DNA of 64,000 bases. Origin: Bowmanella pacifica. Lineage in GTDB: Bacteria; Pseudomonadota; Gammaproteobacteria; Enterobacterales; Alteromonadaceae. The notes under the pieces are model-generated. The model was not told the origin of the DNA. It saw only the letters and a program-made list of their open reading frames with translations, and did no database searches. Shown one piece after another: positions 61,487 to 64,000 of the stretch. The stretch covers positions 124,001 through 188,000 of the forward strand of contig NZ_BMLS01000002.1 of assembly GCF_014645355.1 (NCBI RefSeq), written 5' to 3'. Every line of letters starts with the position of its first letter. Position 1 is the stretch's first letter. The translations under genes were made by a program, and so were the position numbers.

Positions 61487-62860
61487 GTGAAAGATCTCAC
61501 CCAACATAGTATTCCCAAACATCTGCTGACGCTGTCAGTGCCAATTGCAGTGGGTATGCTGGTCCAAACTATGTATTTTCTGGTGGATCTGTATTTTATC
61601 GGGGCACTGGGCGACGCGGCTATCGCCGGTTTGTCTATGGCTGGCAACTTTATGTTTATCGTATTAGCCCTGACTCAGGTGCTCAACGTTGGTACCGCCA
61701 CCTTGATTGCGCATGCCGTTGGCCGCAAACAGCAAAGCCAGGCAAACCTGGTTTTCAATCAATCACTTATGCTCTCCGGGTTTTGCTTTCTCGCCGTATT
61801 ATTACTGGGCTATGCCCTTGCCAAGCCCTACCTGCGCTTGGTCAGTGATGACCCGGCCGCCATTGATGCGGCGTTTACCTACCTGTTGTTTTTTATGCCT
61901 TGCTTGGCGATACAGTTTCCTATCACGGCGATAGGCGCCGCGCTCAGAGGTACCGGTATTGTTAAGCCCACTATGTTGGTGCAATTGTCCTCTTTGGGGC
62001 TGAATATTGCCCTCTCCCCGGTTCTGATAAGTGGCTGGGGAACCGGCCTGGCACTGGGTATTGCCGGTGCTGGATTGGCCAGCAGTGTATCGGTTCTGGC
62101 TGCCTTGGCCATGCTGTACTGGTATTTCAGTAAACTGGAACGCTACGTCAGTGTCGACCGGTCATTGTGGAAAGCAGATACAGGTCTGTGGCGGGATCTG
62201 CTAAAAATCGGCTTACCCTCAGGGGGTGAGTATCTGATTACCTTTGCTTTTATGGCCATGGTGTACTGGGCTATCCAGGGCTTTGGCACCGATGCTCAGG
62301 CCGGATTTGGCTTGGGTGTAAGAATAGTACAGGCGTTGATATTGCCGGCCTTAGCCATTGCCATGGCAGCACCGGCCATTGCCGGGCAGAACTTCGGGGC
62401 AGGTCAACAGCAAAGAGTTAAACAGACTTTCTACTGGACGGTGCTACTCACCAGCACCCTGATGCTGCTTCTAAGCATACTGTGCCTTTGGGGACCCCAC
62501 TGGCTCTTCTCCCCCTTTACCAGTGATGTGGAGGTACTTGCCTATGCCTCGGGCTTTATTGCCATCACTTGTTGGAATTTTGTACCAACCGGCGTGGTAG
62601 CTACCTGCTCCGGTATGTTTCAGGCACTGGGTTATACCCTGCCCGCCTTGCTGGCCAGTTTTGTCAGACTCAGTCTATTTGGGCTGCCCCTGTTGGTAAT
62701 AGTCAACTGGGGCCACTTAGCCATTGAACAGGTTTGGTATCTATCCGTTACCAGTGTCTTTATTCAGGCTCTACTTTGTCTGTGGTTACTCAACAAAACT
62801 GCCCGAACGCGCCTGATAGTTAAAACAACCAGTCCGGTGGACGCGACAGCAGCGGCTTAA
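61487..62860 (+). CDS. MATE-family efflux transporter
   Basis: 457 residues from GTG 61487, which has AGGAAGAG upstream at a good distance; an in-frame ATG-like start 40 codons earlier would add a polar, unlikely leader. Twelve hydrophobic helices lie in two similar halves: TLSVPIAVGMLVQTMYFLVD opens the first, LLKIGLPSGGEYLITFAFMA opens the second. The family exports cationic drugs, dyes or metabolites with Na+ or H+ exchange. Its 3' end overlaps the convergent alr gene by 4 nt. Substrate not predictable. Confidence 0.93.
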   Translation: MKDLTQHSIPKHLLTLSVPIAVGMLVQTMYFLVDLYFIGALGDAAIAGLSMAGNFMFIVLALTQVLNVGTATLIAHAVGRKQQSQANLVFNQSLMLSGFCFLAVLLLGYALAKPYLRLVSDDPAAIDAAFTYLLFFMPCLAIQFPITAIGAALRGTGIVKPTMLVQLSSLGLNIALSPVLISGWGTGLALGIAGAGLASSVSVLAALAMLYWYFSKLERYVSVDRSLWKADTGLWRDLLKIGLPSGGEYLITFAFMAMVYWAIQGFGTDAQAGFGLGVRIVQALILPALAIAMAAPAIAGQNFGAGQQQRVKQTFYWTVLLTSTLMLLLSILCLWGPHWLFSPFTSDVEVLAYASGFIAITCWNFVPTGVVATCSGMFQALGYTLPALLASFVRLSLFGLPLLVIVNWGHLAIEQVWYLSVTSVFIQALLCLWLLNKTARTRLIVKTTSPVDATAAA

Positions 62861-63939
62861 TCCCGCAGATAGATTCTCTGCATCCGCTGGGTTACCCGGG
62901 TAAGCAGCTCATAGCCTATGGTATTGGCATGGGCCGCCACTTCATTGACTGGAATATTTTCTCCCCATAATTCCACTTCATCACCGGCTTGAACCTGAGG
63001 GATATGCGTTACGTCAATCGTCAGCATATCCATGGATACGGTACCCACTACCTTAGCGCGCTGACCATGTAAAAACACCTCACTGGCGCTGTTGATCAAA
63101 CGTGGATAACCATCGGCATAGCCTATTGGCAGCGTCGCGATACGACTTGGCGTGTCGGCCTGCCAACGGCAGTTATATCCCACCGTTTCACCAGGTAAAA
63201 CGTCCCGTATGGCCATAATCTGACTAGTCACTGTCATCGCTACCTGCAATCCCAGTTCGGCGGCTGACTTACCGGCGATAGGCGAGCTGCCGTACAACAT
63301 AATGCCTGGTCGGTTCCAACCTACCGCCGACTGAGGCAATGTGGTTAGCGCGGCACTGTTGGCCAAACTAACTTCACAGTCCAGATGCGCCGCCAGAGCA
63401 AACAGTTGTTGCATTTGATGCATGCTAATGGGTGAGTCCGGCTCTTCGGCACAAGAGAAGTGGCTGGCCAGAACGGGTTTGCGCTGCATCAGCCGGGTCA
63501 GCTTATCAACCCAACTCTGCGCTTCCACCGGCGTTAACCCAAGCCTGTGCATACCGGTATCCACTTTTAGCCAGCAGTGCAGGTCTGGAACGGGAGATAA
63601 AGCCGTTAAGGCTATCAATTGCTCATTGCTGTGCAGCAGGGGCCAGAAGTTATACTGTGCCGCTAAGCGCAGCTCTTCTTCCCCACTTAGTCCTTCCAGG
63701 ATCACAATAGGTTTGTCGATACCAGCCGCTCGCAAGCTCAGGGCTTCATCAATAAAAGCCACCGCAAATGCCGGCACATGAGGCTCCAGATAGGCAGCCA
63801 CATCAACCGCACCATGGCCATACGCATCCGCTTTTATCACCGCCAGTTGCTGCGCTTTTGGCGCGAGCTTTACTGCCTGTTGGTAATTACTGAGGATTGC
63901 CGATAAATTAATTTTGGCCTGAGTCGGACGGTGGTGCAT
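62857..63939 (-). CDS. alr: Alanine racemase
   Basis: 360 residues, the standard length. The PLP lysine is Lys36 in AVIKADAYGHGA, and the N-terminal PTQAKINLSAILSNY is the usual opening. GETVGYNCRW holds the second catalytic Tyr, PIGYADGYPR follows, and VSMDMLTIDVTHIP matches the C-terminal barrel ('G.vsMD....d'). The enzyme converts L-alanine to D-alanine for peptidoglycan. It ends overlapping the convergent MATE gene by 4 nt. Only a short upstream region is inside the window, so neither a dnaB neighbour (common in relatives) nor a promoter can be judged. Confidence 0.96.
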   Translation of the reverse strand: MHHRPTQAKINLSAILSNYQQAVKLAPKAQQLAVIKADAYGHGAVDVAAYLEPHVPAFAVAFIDEALSLRAAGIDKPIVILEGLSGEEELRLAAQYNFWPLLHSNEQLIALTALSPVPDLHCWLKVDTGMHRLGLTPVEAQSWVDKLTRLMQRKPVLASHFSCAEEPDSPISMHQMQQLFALAAHLDCEVSLANSAALTTLPQSAVGWNRPGIMLYGSSPIAGKSAAELGLQVAMTVTSQIMAIRDVLPGETVGYNCRWQADTPSRIATLPIGYADGYPRLINSASEVFLHGQRAKVVGTVSMDMLTIDVTHIPQVQAGDEVELWGENIPVNEVAAHANTIGYELLTRVTQRMQRIYLRD

Positions 63940-64000
63940 TGAGTTTCTACATGAAAGTGGCTAATGGAATATTAATTTATCAAAAATGAATACAAATTAA

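Overview
The window looks like a chromosomal segment of a free-living, probably aquatic gammaproteobacterium of the Alteromonadales (Alteromonadaceae-like). This is inferred from the gene repertoire: two large glycan-type TonB-dependent receptors, several c-di-GMP proteins, a CcoG/sulfite reductase cluster, DUF3300, DUF6436 and DUF1835 proteins, and an RND pump under LysR control. No rRNA, CRISPR array, transposase or integrase was seen. Composition is even except for a clearly AT-rich block at about 1.8-7.1 kb.

Layout. (1) 1-1.6 kb: 3' end of a DUF945 gene, then a stable-RNA-type promoter, a truncated tRNA relic and an intact tRNA-Ile2(CAU). (2) 1.9-7.1 kb: an AT-rich, tightly packed four-gene cassette beside the tRNA. 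It encodes two proteins with PD-(D/E)XK-like signatures (one of no recognised family), a gamma-class N6-adenine methyltransferase and a DUF1156/COG1743 zinc-ribbon DNA methylase. It looks like a compact restriction-modification or phage-defence system and is the best candidate for something undescribed. (3) 7.1-13.5 kb: sbcCD, flanked on both sides by copies of the same sequence (a relic of a small membrane-protein gene on one side, the intact gene on the other), with degenerate short repeats. (4) 13.6-18.6 kb: MocR regulator, divergent from ccoG-cysI-cytochrome c. (5) 19-20.3 kb: globin-coupled diguanylate cyclase.

(6) 20.6-29.8 kb: a likely nutrient-acquisition locus with a sodium/solute symporter, ROK regulator, SPOR-like/NAGPA phosphodiester glycosidase, TonB-dependent receptor and PhoD phosphodiesterase. 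Together these suggest scavenging of a phosphodiester-linked glycan. (7) 30-37.3 kb: AraC regulator with an NTF2-like/DJ-1 fusion, amidohydrolase lipoprotein, MdtJI-type SMR pair with a LysR regulator, EamA transporter. (8) 37.4-45.2 kb: a chemoreceptor translationally coupled to a DUF6436 thioredoxin-like protein, siderophore-interacting reductase with a weak Fur-box candidate, a second TonB-dependent receptor and an M28 peptidase, with clear terminators between units.

(9) 45.4-50.6 kb: periplasmic binding protein, DUF1835 protein, signal peptidase I, HPP membrane protein behind a promoter with two near-identical operators, a degenerate PAS-GGDEF protein, and an HExxH protein. (10) 50.8-57.7 kb: LysR regulator divergent from a MexEF-OprN-like RND efflux operon whose adaptor gene carries an in-frame amber codon. 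(11) 57.9-64 kb: DUF3300 protein, small secreted and membrane proteins, QueH, MATE transporter and alanine racemase.

All family calls come from reading motifs by eye; no similarity search was run. Starts were chosen by Shine-Dalgarno spacing where possible and are flagged where uncertain.
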